Assembly (NCBI GenBank): GCA_017542475.1 | Contig: JAFXXD010000019.1 | Location: 1 to 64,000, forward strand | Direction: 5' to 3' | Length of the DNA stretch: 64,000 bases | Source: Ruminococcus sp. | GTDB taxonomy: Bacteria > Bacillota > Clostridia > Oscillospirales > Ruminococcaceae | In this document: piece after piece, positions 8,668 through 18,037 of the stretch | Numbering within the stretch: position 1 is the first letter of the stretch | Layout: each line of letters begins with the position of its first letter | Position numbers and translations under genes: made by a program | Notes under the pieces: model-generated | What the model was told of the DNA's origin: nothing | Seen by the model: only the letters and a program-made list of their open reading frames with translations | Databases searched by the model: none

Positions 8668-8748
8668 ATGAAACAATATATCATCGATCGAAATACCGCA
8701 GGCGTCTTTTTTATATGCTCGCCTCTGCTTATTCGTCAAGCTGACTGA
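8668..8748 (+). CDS. Possible truncated small ORF
   Basis: A 26-codon frame starts MKQYIIDRNT behind a perfect AGGAGG site, 15 bases after the preceding stop. It runs into the 3' end of the convergent gene at 8729-9901. So good a ribosome site on so short a frame suggests the 5' stump of a second gene of this operon whose remainder was lost. It could also be a real small protein or chance. Confidence 0.35.
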   Translation: MKQYIIDRNTAGVFFICSPLLIRQAD

Positions 8749-9901
8749 GGTCATAAGCGGCTGTATCCTCGCAGTTGGGCACGCAGCCAGCAATGCGACC
8801 CTTGATGTAAGTGCCGTCTGCGGGAAGCGCAGCCTCCTCGTTGAAGAGTATCTCCTCGACCGTATACTCCTCGTAATTATCTCCGTATTCGAGCTTTGCG
8901 GCGAGTATGAAGCCTGTCTCGTTGTCGACGGTAAGGGTGAGCGTTTTGGTCTGTACAGGTGATGCTGCATACGCCTCAGCAGGATCTATGTCCGTTATCG
9001 GCTGCACAAGCTTTCCCGGAGGAACATTTTTTCCCTCATCTTCTCCATTTGACGTCATCACGAGCTGAGTGCAGTCTCTGCCGATGAACTCAACATTTTC
9101 CGTCATATCCTGCACCTCGAAGCCGTAGAAATCATCGTTTATGAGGTACTCAGAGTAGAGGTTGCAGAACACATTAGGCTTGTCAAAAACACAGTCACTG
9201 CGGTCATACGCCTCATACTGGTCGGGAGCGTTGCTGCTTGTATCGGAGTACACGCATACGAACGTGTCCTTGTACATAAACATCTCATTTTTGGTTATCG
9301 AATCCGCAAGCTTGTCAAGTCCGCCGTACTCCTCGAGCGTTTTTTCGTCAAGGTCTTTGAAGTATTCGGGAGTGTGCGTCCACACACAAGTAAGCGATTC
9401 ATTTCCCGATATACGGTCTCTTATGGCTTCGCTGTGCTCGCAGGAATGACCGCTGTTGACTGTGGTGTGGTACTTTATGCTGAGCTGATCGTAGGCGTCA
9501 TAGTCCCTGCTTTTTATCTTGGCTATGATATCGTCCGCTGTGAGCTCCGCCTCTGTGGGTTCGGAGGTCGTTTCCTCCTCAGTTACGGCTTCGGAGGTGT
9601 CGGAAATATCCGCACTCGGAGCTTCCATTCCGCGGTTTTTGAGCAGGAGATATCCGCCTCCCGTTGCTGTACCCGCGATTAGCACGAACGCAGCGGCAGC
9701 CGATACGACCTTAGTCCATATCCTCGGGCGGTAGAGCTCGACTCCGCTCACCTCGTCGCCGTAGGCGGAAGTGTCTTCAACGCGGCGCTCTATCTCCTTG
9801 AAAATACGGTCGCGCTGCTTTTTATCGCCTGTGGGGTATTCCTCGGCTATCCTTGCCGCGTCTTCATCGCTGACGTGACCGAAAAGCTTATCCTTTTTCA
9901 T
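8729..9901 (-). CDS. Membrane-anchored partner of ECF sigma factor
   Basis: The 390-residue protein has a cytoplasmic N-terminal region (1-60, charged, helical), one membrane span (about 62-87, AAAAFVLIAGTATGGGYLLL), an acidic low-complexity linker (about 95-120) and an extracytoplasmic domain of about 260 residues of unknown fold. It overlaps the upstream sigma gene by four bases (ATGA), the usual layout of an anti-sigma factor, and I infer that role from context; no zinc-binding ZAS motif is visible. The extracellular part would be the signal sensor. Confidence 0.7.
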   Translation of the reverse strand: MKKDKLFGHVSDEDAARIAEEYPTGDKKQRDRIFKEIERRVEDTSAYGDEVSGVELYRPRIWTKVVSAAAAFVLIAGTATGGGYLLLKNRGMEAPSADISDTSEAVTEEETTSEPTEAELTADDIIAKIKSRDYDAYDQLSIKYHTTVNSGHSCEHSEAIRDRISGNESLTCVWTHTPEYFKDLDEKTLEEYGGLDKLADSITKNEMFMYKDTFVCVYSDTSSNAPDQYEAYDRSDCVFDKPNVFCNLYSEYLINDDFYGFEVQDMTENVEFIGRDCTQLVMTSNGEDEGKNVPPGKLVQPITDIDPAEAYAASPVQTKTLTLTVDNETGFILAAKLEYGDNYEEYTVEEILFNEEAALPADGTYIKGRIAGCVPNCEDTAAYDLSQLDE

Positions 9902-10464
9902 AATAATTCCTCCTTGTCGGTTCCTTCGAGAAGGCTGCGCAGCTTTTTTACGGCTCTTGCACAGCGCACGCGTACTGCTGCGTGGCTCATTCCGAGCATA
10001 TCACCTATCTCTCTGGCGTTTCTCTCATAAAAATATTTCTGTATTATAATAGAGGAGTTGGGCTCACCGAGCTCTTTTATTTTTTGGAGCAGGAGCTCTG
10101 TCATCACGGAGCTTTCCGCCCTTCGCTCTATACATTCTTCGGAAGGAAGCTCTCCGAAGTCCTCGCTGTCAATGGAAATGCATTTTCCTGCTCTCGCCGC
10201 AAGCGACCTTCGCACACTTATCGCCTTATGCTTTGCAACAGTGCCTATAAACGGCTTCAATGCAGTATCTCCGCCGATATCGAGCTCCCTTATAACGGAA
10301 GCAAATACGTCTATAACACATTCCTCGATATCCTCAGACGCAGCTATCCCTCTGAGGATATTCACTGAAATGGCATACACATAGCTGTAGTATTCGTCAA
10401 ACAAGGCTCTGTGCCATTGCTGCGGCGATTCCTTACTCAGTGCTGTGATCTCCGAGTCGGTCAT
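9898..10464 (-). CDS. ECF-type RNA polymerase sigma factor
   Basis: This 188-residue protein has a sigma-70 region 2 (about 15-85, with YYSYVYAISVNILRG and a DIEECVIDVFASV segment) and region 4 (about 125-180) with the helix-turn-helix NAREIGDMLGMSHAAVRVRCARAVKKL. The linker is short and region 1 is absent, as in ECF sigmas. It would direct a small regulon, held in check by the membrane protein encoded next. The start follows GGAGG. Its own promoter resembles a housekeeping one. Confidence 0.9.
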   Translation of the reverse strand: MTDSEITALSKESPQQWHRALFDEYYSYVYAISVNILRGIAASEDIEECVIDVFASVIRELDIGGDTALKPFIGTVAKHKAISVRRSLAARAGKCISIDSEDFGELPSEECIERRAESSVMTELLLQKIKELGEPNSSIIIQKYFYERNAREIGDMLGMSHAAVRVRCARAVKKLRSLLEGTDKEELL

Positions 10465-10496
10465 TGTGCTCCTCCTTTCTCAGCAGATCTGCTTTC

Positions 10497-10525
10497 ATTA
10501 TACACATACGCACATAATAATGCAA
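10497..10525 (-). promoter_or_regulatory. Promoter of the ECF sigma operon
   Basis: On the minus strand, TTGCAT (10525-10520), 17-bp spacer, TATAAT (10502-10497). The remaining spacer to 10756 holds nothing else I can name beyond the AGGAGG site of the next gene. Confidence 0.75.
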
Positions 10526-10756
10526 GTGTAACAACAATTGCATTTTAATTATGAAGCCCGCAGCTTTGACGCATCAGTAAGACATAGCTTCGCTGAACGA
10601 GAAGACAGAGCTGTAAAAAACACACTGAAGCCTTCCGTATCAGCGTTTCCTGACGAAATATCCCGCAGCTGTGAAAAAAATTGTGCGGAATACGGAAGCA
10701 CTGTATGTGCGAACTGAAAAAACATCTCTCAGCTTGCTGAGAAAAGGAGGAGCATT

Positions 10757-13582
10757 ATGCCCGGTTTTGATGAGATCAAAGAAGTTAACGGCGAGGTTGA
10801 GAACAACATCGATGAAATGACCCGCGAGATCTTTATGAAGGAAGCTGCCAAGAACGGCTGGAATCTCGAGGGAGAGGCTGACGTTCTGGAGACGGTCTAC
10901 GATATTTATGAGGGCGCTGTGCAGATGCCCATGGTAGATATGAGGTTCTGGCAGGCCTTCGGCGCATTTATCTACAGCAAAGGCAAGTCCAAGAGGGAGG
11001 TCATTGACGCCTTCCTTGAACAGACCGAGGATATGAAATATGACCTCGACGACTATAAACAGCGCGAGGCTCTTGACGAGCTTACCGACAAGATAAGGGA
11101 GTATGACCCGCCTGAGCCCGAAAAGACCTCCGAGCTCGCCAACGAGCAGAATGTGCAGCCTGAAAAGTCTGAGGCACCCAAGCCCCTTGTTCCCAATCTG
11201 CAAACTGACATTGCTAATAAGCTGATGAATTTTACCCCTGAGGAGGAACAGACCTACAATAAGCTCATCGACAAGACCTGTTCATTCTATAATGATGTGG
11301 ATATACTTAACCACAGAGAGGTATTTGAAGGTCAGAAGCATCAGCGGGAGGATTTCAAGGATTCCGAGCACACCTATACCATTACACGAACAGGCGGATT
11401 TACCATAGCTCTTTATGCTCTTGCTGCAACAAAGAAATATACCTTCGATCAGCTTATGGATTCCGATCAGCTCAGAGAAGAAAAGGCTGATATGTTCGAT
11501 AAGGTCGTACAGAATTCAAGGAAACCCGCAACTCCCGAAAAGCAGCAGTGGGTAGCAAAGCAGCTCTATGAGGGCGAAAAGGTCGTCAAGAATATGGCGG
11601 AGGAGGTCTCGAAAAAAATAGACTATTCTCAGCCCGATCTCCTGCATAACAAGGACTTCTGTCATCTGACACAGCTTGCTTTTTCGCAGTTTGATGCTTC
11701 GCAGGAAATGCAGCGCTGCAAGCCCGAGATCGTGGCTCTGGCACAGAAAGATAATCCCGGAATAAAGAAGTTTTCCGATTATCAAAAGAAAGTCACCAAG
11801 AATTTTCATCCGCTGCACAATGTCGCATCATCTATTGACAGTATCCAGGTACAATCAAGGAGACTTGCTAAAACAAATCGCACCGACGCAGCAGTATCAG
11901 CGGCAAATATATTTGCCGCTCATGATGCGCTCAGCAACACTATATCTTTCCTTGCAGAGGAACAGAAAAAAAAGGACGCTAAACCATACACCGCGCTGTA
12001 TGGTTCGCTGAAGGATACCCAATTGAAAGCCAATTATGGTATGGCAATCCAGCAGTATCTGCCTGTGTTCAGGTTTGTAGATAAAGATCCTGCAATGAAA
12101 GACGCCCTTATAGATAAAATGGTGGACGGAAAGGTATTCGGTCAGCTGAAGGGCGATTATACCAGCGGTATTGACTATAAGCTGAGCGACAATGCCAAGA
12201 GCTTTGAAAATGATCTAAGGAAGGAAGCAGCTGCAAACGACGAAAAAGAACAGGAGCTTAATGGCGGTAATATCGGTGGTGCTGAAAATAAGCAGAGCGA
12301 CAATGTCCCGAACACTGAAAATGACATAAAGAAGGAAGCAGCTGCAAACGACGAAAAAGAACAGGAGCTTAATGGCGGTAATATCGGCGGTGCTGAAAAT
12401 AAGCCGAGCGACAATGTCCCGAATCCTGAAAATGACATAAAGAAGGAAGCAGCTGCAAACGACGAAAAAGAACAGGAGCTTAAGATCGGTAATATCGGCG
12501 GTGCTGAAAATAAGCCGAGCGACAATGTCCCGAACCCTGAAAATGACATAAAGAAGGAAGCAGCTGCAAACGACGAAAAAGAGCAGGAGCTTAAGGGCGA
12601 AAATATCGGCGGTGCTGATAATAAGCTTCCCGGACATCAGAAGGGCGTTGAGCCTGCCAAGACCATCAAGAAAGCTGATCTCATCAAAAGCTTGGATGAT
12701 AAGCTTCGGGATATGAAGGCCAAGAGGCTGATATTGTTCAACAAGTACAGGATAGGGCACTCCGACTCAGCGGAGTTTACCGCTATGACCGAGGCTATGC
12801 AGAAGATGAAGGAGGCTGCGGAGGGAGCTAAGGAGCCGATAAATCAGGACGAAAACTTCAAGCAAGCCTTTCTCGACGCTTACAAGGCGAATATCGCCTA
12901 TACCGCTCAGAAACGCAAGGAAGCCAATATTGCCGATGATAATCTCACATGGCATCCAAAGTCACCTCTGGGAATGAAGCGCTACAATGCCTCAACGGAT
13001 TTCATCAAAATGTCAGAGGAGCTCTTCCCCGATATTATCGCTGCCGACAAGCAGCGTGAGATCGACGAGAGAGAAGCTGAGCTGAGGCAGTCGGAGGAAA
13101 CTCTCGAGATGAACCCGAACAGCTATATGGAGGAGCGCTTGCAGCAGAATAAGGATACTATAAAAAAACAAGGCGAGCAGTGCGGCATTATGCTATTCTT
13201 ATACGGAAAAGATACTCCCGAGGAATTTGAGAATGACTTGAGAGTGAGCTTAGCCGAGTCCATAGCTATGAGGACTGTTGGACATTTCTATAAGGAATGT
13301 GAGGAATCGGGCATACAGCTGCCTGAGGGCGACGAGCTGAAGCAGGATTTCGATCAGCGCGTTGCACAGGCTGCGGCAGGTATAATGGCAAGGGACGACT
13401 TCCAATATCTGGTCACTCACAATACCCCTGCGGTGCTTAAGCAGTACGCTATAATGGGAAACGGCAACAGACTCATCCAGCAGCTTTCCGAGGCAGCCAA
13501 AATCGTGAACGAACAGCAGAAAAACGCTGCTCCGAAAGCTAATGAAAAGGAAAAGAAAAATGACGCTCCTGCTATGGAGTGA
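10757..13582 (+). CDS. Large repeat-containing cytoplasmic protein, unknown
   Basis: I do not recognise this 941-residue protein. It has no signal peptide or membrane span, is strongly charged and mostly predicted helical. An N-terminal region (1-110) is followed by an acidic linker, a helical block (about 155-480), four tandem 37-residue repeats (485 to about 625, consensus NDIKKEAAANDEKEQEL then NIGGAENKPSDNVPNPE) and a second helical block (about 640-930). The repeats are almost identical in DNA as well, so they are recent expansions. An AGGAGG site fixes the start. It leads a run of three or four unknown genes and is probably a scaffold-like or large interacting protein; that is only a guess. 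Confidence 0.8.
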   Translation: MPGFDEIKEVNGEVENNIDEMTREIFMKEAAKNGWNLEGEADVLETVYDIYEGAVQMPMVDMRFWQAFGAFIYSKGKSKREVIDAFLEQTEDMKYDLDDYKQREALDELTDKIREYDPPEPEKTSELANEQNVQPEKSEAPKPLVPNLQTDIANKLMNFTPEEEQTYNKLIDKTCSFYNDVDILNHREVFEGQKHQREDFKDSEHTYTITRTGGFTIALYALAATKKYTFDQLMDSDQLREEKADMFDKVVQNSRKPATPEKQQWVAKQLYEGEKVVKNMAEEVSKKIDYSQPDLLHNKDFCHLTQLAFSQFDASQEMQRCKPEIVALAQKDNPGIKKFSDYQKKVTKNFHPLHNVASSIDSIQVQSRRLAKTNRTDAAVSAANIFAAHDALSNTISFLAEEQKKKDAKPYTALYGSLKDTQLKANYGMAIQQYLPVFRFVDKDPAMKDALIDKMVDGKVFGQLKGDYTSGIDYKLSDNAKSFENDLRKEAAANDEKEQELNGGNIGGAENKQSDNVPNTENDIKKEAAANDEKEQELNGGNIGGAENKPSDNVPNPENDIKKEAAANDEKEQELKIGNIGGAENKPSDNVPNPENDIKKEAAANDEKEQELKGENIGGADNKLPGHQKGVEPAKTIKKADLIKSLDDKLRDMKAKRLILFNKYRIGHSDSAEFTAMTEAMQKMKEAAEGAKEPINQDENFKQAFLDAYKANIAYTAQKRKEANIADDNLTWHPKSPLGMKRYNASTDFIKMSEELFPDIIAADKQREIDEREAELRQSEETLEMNPNSYMEERLQQNKDTIKKQGEQCGIMLFLYGKDTPEEFENDLRVSLAESIAMRTVGHFYKECEESGIQLPEGDELKQDFDQRVAQAAAGIMARDDFQYLVTHNTPAVLKQYAIMGNGNRLIQQLSEAAKIVNEQQKNAAPKANEKEKKNDAPAME
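12209..12631 (+). repeat. Four tandem 111-bp coding repeats
   Basis: Units start at 12209, 12320, 12431 and 12542, the last diverging near its end. Each encodes 37 residues in the same frame. The first two and middle two units are nearly identical at the nucleotide level. Copy number is likely to vary between strains. Confidence 0.92.
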
Positions 13583-13656
13583 GTGACGTGCTGCGTCAGA
13601 CATACAGGAAGTTATACTTGCAGGATAAAAAACCAACACGTTAAGGAGGAGCTTAT

Positions 13657-14316
13657 ATGTCGTTAAGAGCTGATATCGAAAAATACAGAAAGCAGGTGCT
13701 GGAGACTAACGACCCAGCACAGAGGAAAGCTGCTTTTCTGAATTATCTGACGCTCAGCTGGTATGCGGACACAAAGGGTAAGGACTATGCCGACAGTCCC
13801 TTGTATAATTCAGACAACCTTCAAAAAGAGATCGAGGAATTCAAGCAGGAAAAGGTTACCAAGGGCGGAGCGTTTGACGCGGCATACGATAAACGCTCGA
13901 AGCACGAAATAATCGCAGCAGCCAAGCACGGCGAGCACCTTGATTATTTCAAAAGCGAGCTCGGGCAGCGTACACTTGATTTCGATGCTGATGCCAAAAA
14001 GAAGAACAAAGCCGATTTTGAAAAGAAGTATGATATCACACTTCCAAAGTATCTTGAGCAAGCCAAGAAGGCGGGCTGGATGCTCTATGATGATCAGGCA
14101 TTCGCGGCGGATATCTATAATGCTGCAATGATGACCCGGAATGAGGCTTACGTGGCGCTCTTCGAGGAGCTGACCAACGTCAATGCACTGAATGCGGATC
14201 AGCGCAAGGACTTTATGAAGCGCACCATTGATGAAGTGCAGGATGAGGCTGAGTCGTCAGCTGATGATGACGAGCAGTATGTGACCGAGTCGGAGGAGAT
14301 CCCGTCAGATGAATGA
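13657..14316 (+). CDS. Uncharacterised helical protein, 219 residues
   Basis: I do not recognise a named family. The protein is soluble and charged, with AQRKAAFLNYLTLSWYADTKGKDY at the N-terminal third and an acidic, Asp/Glu/Ser-rich tail (about 195-219). It begins behind AAGGAGG, 74 bases after the repeat protein, and its end overlaps the next gene by eight bases, so the three genes form one operon and are probably translated together. Confidence 0.78.
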   Translation: MSLRADIEKYRKQVLETNDPAQRKAAFLNYLTLSWYADTKGKDYADSPLYNSDNLQKEIEEFKQEKVTKGGAFDAAYDKRSKHEIIAAAKHGEHLDYFKSELGQRTLDFDADAKKKNKADFEKKYDITLPKYLEQAKKAGWMLYDDQAFAADIYNAAMMTRNEAYVALFEELTNVNALNADQRKDFMKRTIDEVQDEAESSADDDEQYVTESEEIPSDE

Positions 14317-14866
14317 AGAACAAAACCTCAATAACAGCACACAGGATGATCCCGCAGCAGGGCTTGAGAGCGAGTCTGAGCAGAATCCCGATAAAGCACG
14401 CCGCAACGAAATAAAGCATATTCTCCTCGGCAGCTTTTCAATTGATCCGCAGGGCAGGCTCTGCGCAGGCAAGGGAGGCTGGGTCACTCCGTTCGGAATG
14501 GGCGACACTGCCGAGCAGGCGATAGTTTTCGGAGTTAAAAGAAAACGCTACTTTTACAAATCTACATTCAATAACAGCAGACAGGCTATATGGAACGTCT
14601 CCAAATCAATGGAGAACATCGGTAGAAAGCTTTATCTCGAAACTGCGTCCGATGCTGCCGTATGCTATATAAAAAGCATACTTTTCCGTCCTGTGGTGCT
14701 TGTATTTGAAGAGCGCAGCTCCGAGGAAGGCGGCGGCTTGATGCTCACGGCTTACTGCGCAAGATCGCCGATCGCATTTTTGGCGGTGATGAGAGCGGTG
14801 TCACATTTCAACAAGGTACTGCCCAAGCAGATAACGCGTCTTGATGCCGAAAAGAAAAAAGAATAA
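14309..14866 (+). CDS. Uncharacterised protein, 185 residues
   Basis: No family recognised. After a disordered acidic N-terminus (1-30) comes a compact mixed domain (about 36-180) with FSIDPQGRLCAGKGGWVTPFGMG and hydrophobic strands near 127-133 and 145-160. No signal peptide is seen. The start overlaps the upstream gene by eight bases, which argues for coupling. Its 3' end overlaps a small cysteine-containing frame. Confidence 0.75.
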   Translation: MNEEQNLNNSTQDDPAAGLESESEQNPDKARRNEIKHILLGSFSIDPQGRLCAGKGGWVTPFGMGDTAEQAIVFGVKRKRYFYKSTFNNSRQAIWNVSKSMENIGRKLYLETASDAAVCYIKSILFRPVVLVFEERSSEEGGGLMLTAYCARSPIAFLAVMRAVSHFNKVLPKQITRLDAEKKKE

Positions 14867-15047
14867 CTGTATCATAAATGGCTGTTCCGCTTTGTGCGCA
14901 AAGCACGAGGCGGAGCGGCTTATTTCTGCATATGAACTGAAACGCGGACAGATATGTGCGGCGGAAAGTGTCCGCTCGGTAAACGAGGCAATGAAAGAAG
15001 CGGCAGCCGTCACCGAAAAATCTGCGGTGAGTGCGTCAAACGCCTGA
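14844..15047 (+). CDS. Small cysteine-containing protein, doubtful
   Basis: A 67-codon frame starts MPKRKKNNCIINGCSALCAKH and overlaps the end of the preceding gene by 23 bases; TTG at 14841 is another possible start. It has four cysteines, three in the first 18 residues, and a helical charged remainder. No clear ribosome site is present, but the frame continues past the upstream stop with codon use like its neighbours. It may be the last gene of this operon or a chance frame. Confidence 0.45.
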   Translation: MPKRKKNNCIINGCSALCAKHEAERLISAYELKRGQICAAESVRSVNEAMKEAAAVTEKSAVSASNA

Positions 15048-15075
15048 ATTCGTGAAATAAAGCTCGCGTAACCGA

Positions 15076-15104
15076 TTGACTTTTTCATTGATGCGTGGTA
15101 AAAT
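15076..15104 (+). promoter_or_regulatory. Promoter of the partner-switching operon
   Basis: TTGACT (15076-15081), 17-bp spacer, TAAAAT (15099-15104), 77 bases before the phosphatase start codon. Confidence 0.7.
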
Positions 15105-15180
15105 GTAAATGTAAAATTAAGTCGGAAAACTTGTAACATTGAAATAATACAATGATATTTCGCAGTTGGGGGTAAGTGAA

Positions 15181-17337
15181 ATGAAAAAAATATTCGGATT
15201 GACCTTTGGCGGACTGGAGCAGAAGATAGCTAACCTTGTGCTCGTGACTCTGCTGCTCGTAGTTGGCTGCGTTGCGGGAGTATTCGTATACCACAGCCAT
15301 TTCCTGAGAAAAGTGGCAGCGGAAGCGAGCACCGAGCAGTCCGTGATGATCGGACAGATATCAAACAACACCATGCATCAGGTTGTTGAATCGTCGATGG
15401 TGAAGACCAATGCGCTTCAGGCTTACATCGCAGACGATATGTTTTCCGAGGTGAAAAGCGACGTCCTGACGCTTCAGAGTCTGGCGAAGGGGCTGTTTGA
15501 GCACAAAGGCAGCTTCGAGCCCTTCCCGTTTGCCGAGCCCGACCCGAAGAACGAAGGCGTCTTGACGGCTCAGGTGCTCCACGAGGAAGGCGTTGACATT
15601 GAAAGCTCGGAGCTTCTTGGCATCGCTGCACATATGAGCGATACGATGATCGCTATGTGCGAGAATTCAAATTATATGAGCAACTGCTACATAGGTCTTG
15701 CTGACGGTACGAACCTGTGCGTTGATGAACATTCTGCCAAAAAATTTGACGAGAACGGGAATATTCCCGCATTCCCCGTGCGTGAGAGACCGTGGTACAC
15801 AGAAGCAGCCGAAAGCGGAGAGCTCTGCTTCTCTGACGTTATGAGAGACACCTATACAGGCGATGTCTGTGTTACCTGCTCGGCACCTGTATATGCATAC
15901 GGCGAGCTTGTAGGCGTAGTTGGTATCGATATCTTTCTTGACGCGATGGAGGAATACGTCGAGCAGTCGAATGCAAGCGAAGGCTCCATCTGTATTATAA
16001 ACGACGAGGGAAAGCTGATATTTGCTCCCGAGGATAACGGAGCATTTGATACATCTTTTTCCGCAACGTCCGAGGATCTGAGGAAAACAGGCAGCAGCGA
16101 GCTCTCCTCGTTTATCAGTACCGCGCTCTCAGGCAGCACAGGCTTGCAGCTGCTGGATATCAACGGCAAGACATATTATATGACAGGCTCTCATATGGAA
16201 ACGGTCGGCTGGGCTGTCGTTTCGGCTATCGAGAAGGAGATAACCGAGGCGCCTGCGAATCATATGCTCGACGAGATGAATAAGGTGAGCGCTGCTTCTA
16301 CCGCGAAGTACAGGAGCGGCGCAAAGAGCATTAGCAGAATGGTTATTTTACTTATGTTGCTGGTCTTCCTTTTAGGACTCACTGCAGCTCTGATGCTTGC
16401 CAAGAGGATAGTAAAGCCCATTGAGCTGATGACGAAGAGGATGACCTCACCGGATTCAAAGGTCTTCAAGATGGAGGATGCCTACCGCACCGGCGATGAG
16501 ATAGAGGTTCTGGCAGAATCCTTTGCCGATATATCCGATAAGACCGAGAAGTACATCTCCGAGATAACACGCATAACGGCTGAAAAGGAGCGTATGGGCG
16601 CGGAGCTCGATGTTGCAAAGCAGATTCAGTCGGATATGCTGCCGAGAATATTCCCTCCGTATCCCGAAAGGGAGGAGTTCGATATCTATGCGGATATGCT
16701 CCCCGCGCGTGAGGTGGGAGGAGATTTCTACGATTTCTTCCTTGTGGACGATGATCACCTTGCGGTCGTGATGGCTGACGTATCGGGCAAGGGAATACCC
16801 GCGGCGCTGTTTATGGTCATAGCTAAAACTCTGATAAAGAACCGCACACAGGCAGGCGGTACCCCCGCCGAGATACTCAGGGACGTTAACGAGCAGCTCT
16901 GCGAGGGCAACGAGGCGGATATGTTCGTTACAGCGTGGCTCGCTGTCATCGACCTGAATACGGGCGAGGGCTTTGCGACAAATGCAGGACACGAGAACCC
17001 CGCACTGTGCCATTCGAGCGGAAATTTCGAGCTTATCAAAAACAAGCACTCGCTTGCTGTGGCTGTTATGGACGGAGCAAACTTCCGTGAGCACGGCTTC
17101 AAGCTTGAGGCGGGAGATACATTGTTCATATATACCGACGGTGTCCCCGAGGCTTCCAATTCCAATGATGAGATGTTCGGAACGGACAGAATGATCGAGG
17201 TCCTCAATAATAACAGGGACGAGTCCCTCAACAGCATAATCGACAGTATGAGAAGCGAGATAATCAAGTTTACAGGTGAGGCGGAGCAGTTCGACGATTT
17301 CACTATGCTCGCGCTTCGGTATTACGGAAAAAAGTAA
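15181..17337 (+). CDS. Sensor PP2C/SpoIIE-type phosphatase with Cache domain
   Basis: This 718-residue membrane receptor phosphatase has one span at about 17-37, an extracellular double-Cache domain (about 45-355, with PWYTEA at 204-209), a second span (about 386-407), a HAMP linker, a coiled coil (about 455-485) and a PPM/SpoIIE phosphatase domain (about 490-716). Metal ligands are visible in GGDFYD (513-518), DVSGKG (533-538), TDGV (652-655) and FDDFTMLAL (705-713). By family analogy it dephosphorylates the STAS protein encoded at 19342 in response to an external ligand, freeing it to bind its kinase. I prefer the ATG at 15181, behind GGGGGTAAG, over a TTG at 15166. Confidence 0.92.
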   Translation: MKKIFGLTFGGLEQKIANLVLVTLLLVVGCVAGVFVYHSHFLRKVAAEASTEQSVMIGQISNNTMHQVVESSMVKTNALQAYIADDMFSEVKSDVLTLQSLAKGLFEHKGSFEPFPFAEPDPKNEGVLTAQVLHEEGVDIESSELLGIAAHMSDTMIAMCENSNYMSNCYIGLADGTNLCVDEHSAKKFDENGNIPAFPVRERPWYTEAAESGELCFSDVMRDTYTGDVCVTCSAPVYAYGELVGVVGIDIFLDAMEEYVEQSNASEGSICIINDEGKLIFAPEDNGAFDTSFSATSEDLRKTGSSELSSFISTALSGSTGLQLLDINGKTYYMTGSHMETVGWAVVSAIEKEITEAPANHMLDEMNKVSAASTAKYRSGAKSISRMVILLMLLVFLLGLTAALMLAKRIVKPIELMTKRMTSPDSKVFKMEDAYRTGDEIEVLAESFADISDKTEKYISEITRITAEKERMGAELDVAKQIQSDMLPRIFPPYPEREEFDIYADMLPAREVGGDFYDFFLVDDDHLAVVMADVSGKGIPAALFMVIAKTLIKNRTQAGGTPAEILRDVNEQLCEGNEADMFVTAWLAVIDLNTGEGFATNAGHENPALCHSSGNFELIKNKHSLAVAVMDGANFREHGFKLEAGDTLFIYTDGVPEASNSNDEMFGTDRMIEVLNNNRDESLNSIIDSMRSEIIKFTGEAEQFDDFTMLALRYYGKK

Positions 17338-17396
17338 ATGCTGCACAGGTCTGAGGAGCCCGTCTCTGCTGACCTGCGGTATAGAGGAGAAATTAT

Positions 17397-18029
17397 ATGA
17401 GAACAGATATCATCAGAGTGTACAGCAATCTGGACGGAAGCGACAAGGCACTCAATGCCGCGGAGAAATTTGCGGTGTACAACGAGCTTGGGGGGAAGGA
17501 TGGGAGACACCTCCGCCTGCTGACAGAGGAAACGATCTCTATGCTCCACGGCATAATGGAGGATTTCAGCGGCAGCTTCTGGATAGAGAGCGAGCAGACA
17601 AAAAAAGGACTGCTTTGCCGTATCTGCCTTACGATAGACAGGCAGGCGAATATGGAGCAGGAGGAGCATATCCTTTCGGTCGCCTCAAGCGGGAAAAATG
17701 AGTCTACGAGAGGCGTTGTCGGAAAGATACGCGAGCTCATACGCAGGAGCATACAGTCGGCGTCCTCCGAGGAGGAGAAGGAACTGAGAAATATGAGCGA
17801 TGTGTGGCTCGGAATGGGCACGGGTGCAGGCAGCTCCGTTTCGCCCATACAGGCTGAAAGCTTCTGGTCTTTGCAGCTCTACCGCAATAGTCTTGCACAG
17901 CAGAACGAAAAAACGCAGGAGTGGGACGAGCTTGAGAAGTCGATAATAGCTAAGCTGTCAGATGAAGTAAAGGTGTGGCTGATGCCGGACGAGACGCGTA
18001 TAGTCGTCGATAAGCTCATCAGGGCGTAA
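17397..18029 (+). CDS. HATPase-like signalling protein
   Basis: The 210-residue soluble protein has an N-terminal part resembling the GHKL ATPase N-box region (LRLLTEETISMLHGI at about 39-53) but no clear G1/G2 glycine boxes. A serine-rich segment (SVASSGKNESTRGVVGKIRELI, about 94-116) follows. Such proteins recur in clostridial operons with SpoIIE phosphatases and STAS proteins. It may be a degenerate anti-sigma-type kinase or a structural partner. Spacing is 59 bases from the phosphatase and 8 bases to the next gene. Confidence 0.6.
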   Translation: MRTDIIRVYSNLDGSDKALNAAEKFAVYNELGGKDGRHLRLLTEETISMLHGIMEDFSGSFWIESEQTKKGLLCRICLTIDRQANMEQEEHILSVASSGKNESTRGVVGKIRELIRRSIQSASSEEEKELRNMSDVWLGMGTGAGSSVSPIQAESFWSLQLYRNSLAQQNEKTQEWDELEKSIIAKLSDEVKVWLMPDETRIVVDKLIRA

Positions 18030-18037
18030 GAAAAAAT

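Noticed and set aside
12209-12631. A possible CRISPR array
   Set aside because: The 111-bp units are contiguous, in frame and without unique spacers, so they are coding repeats.
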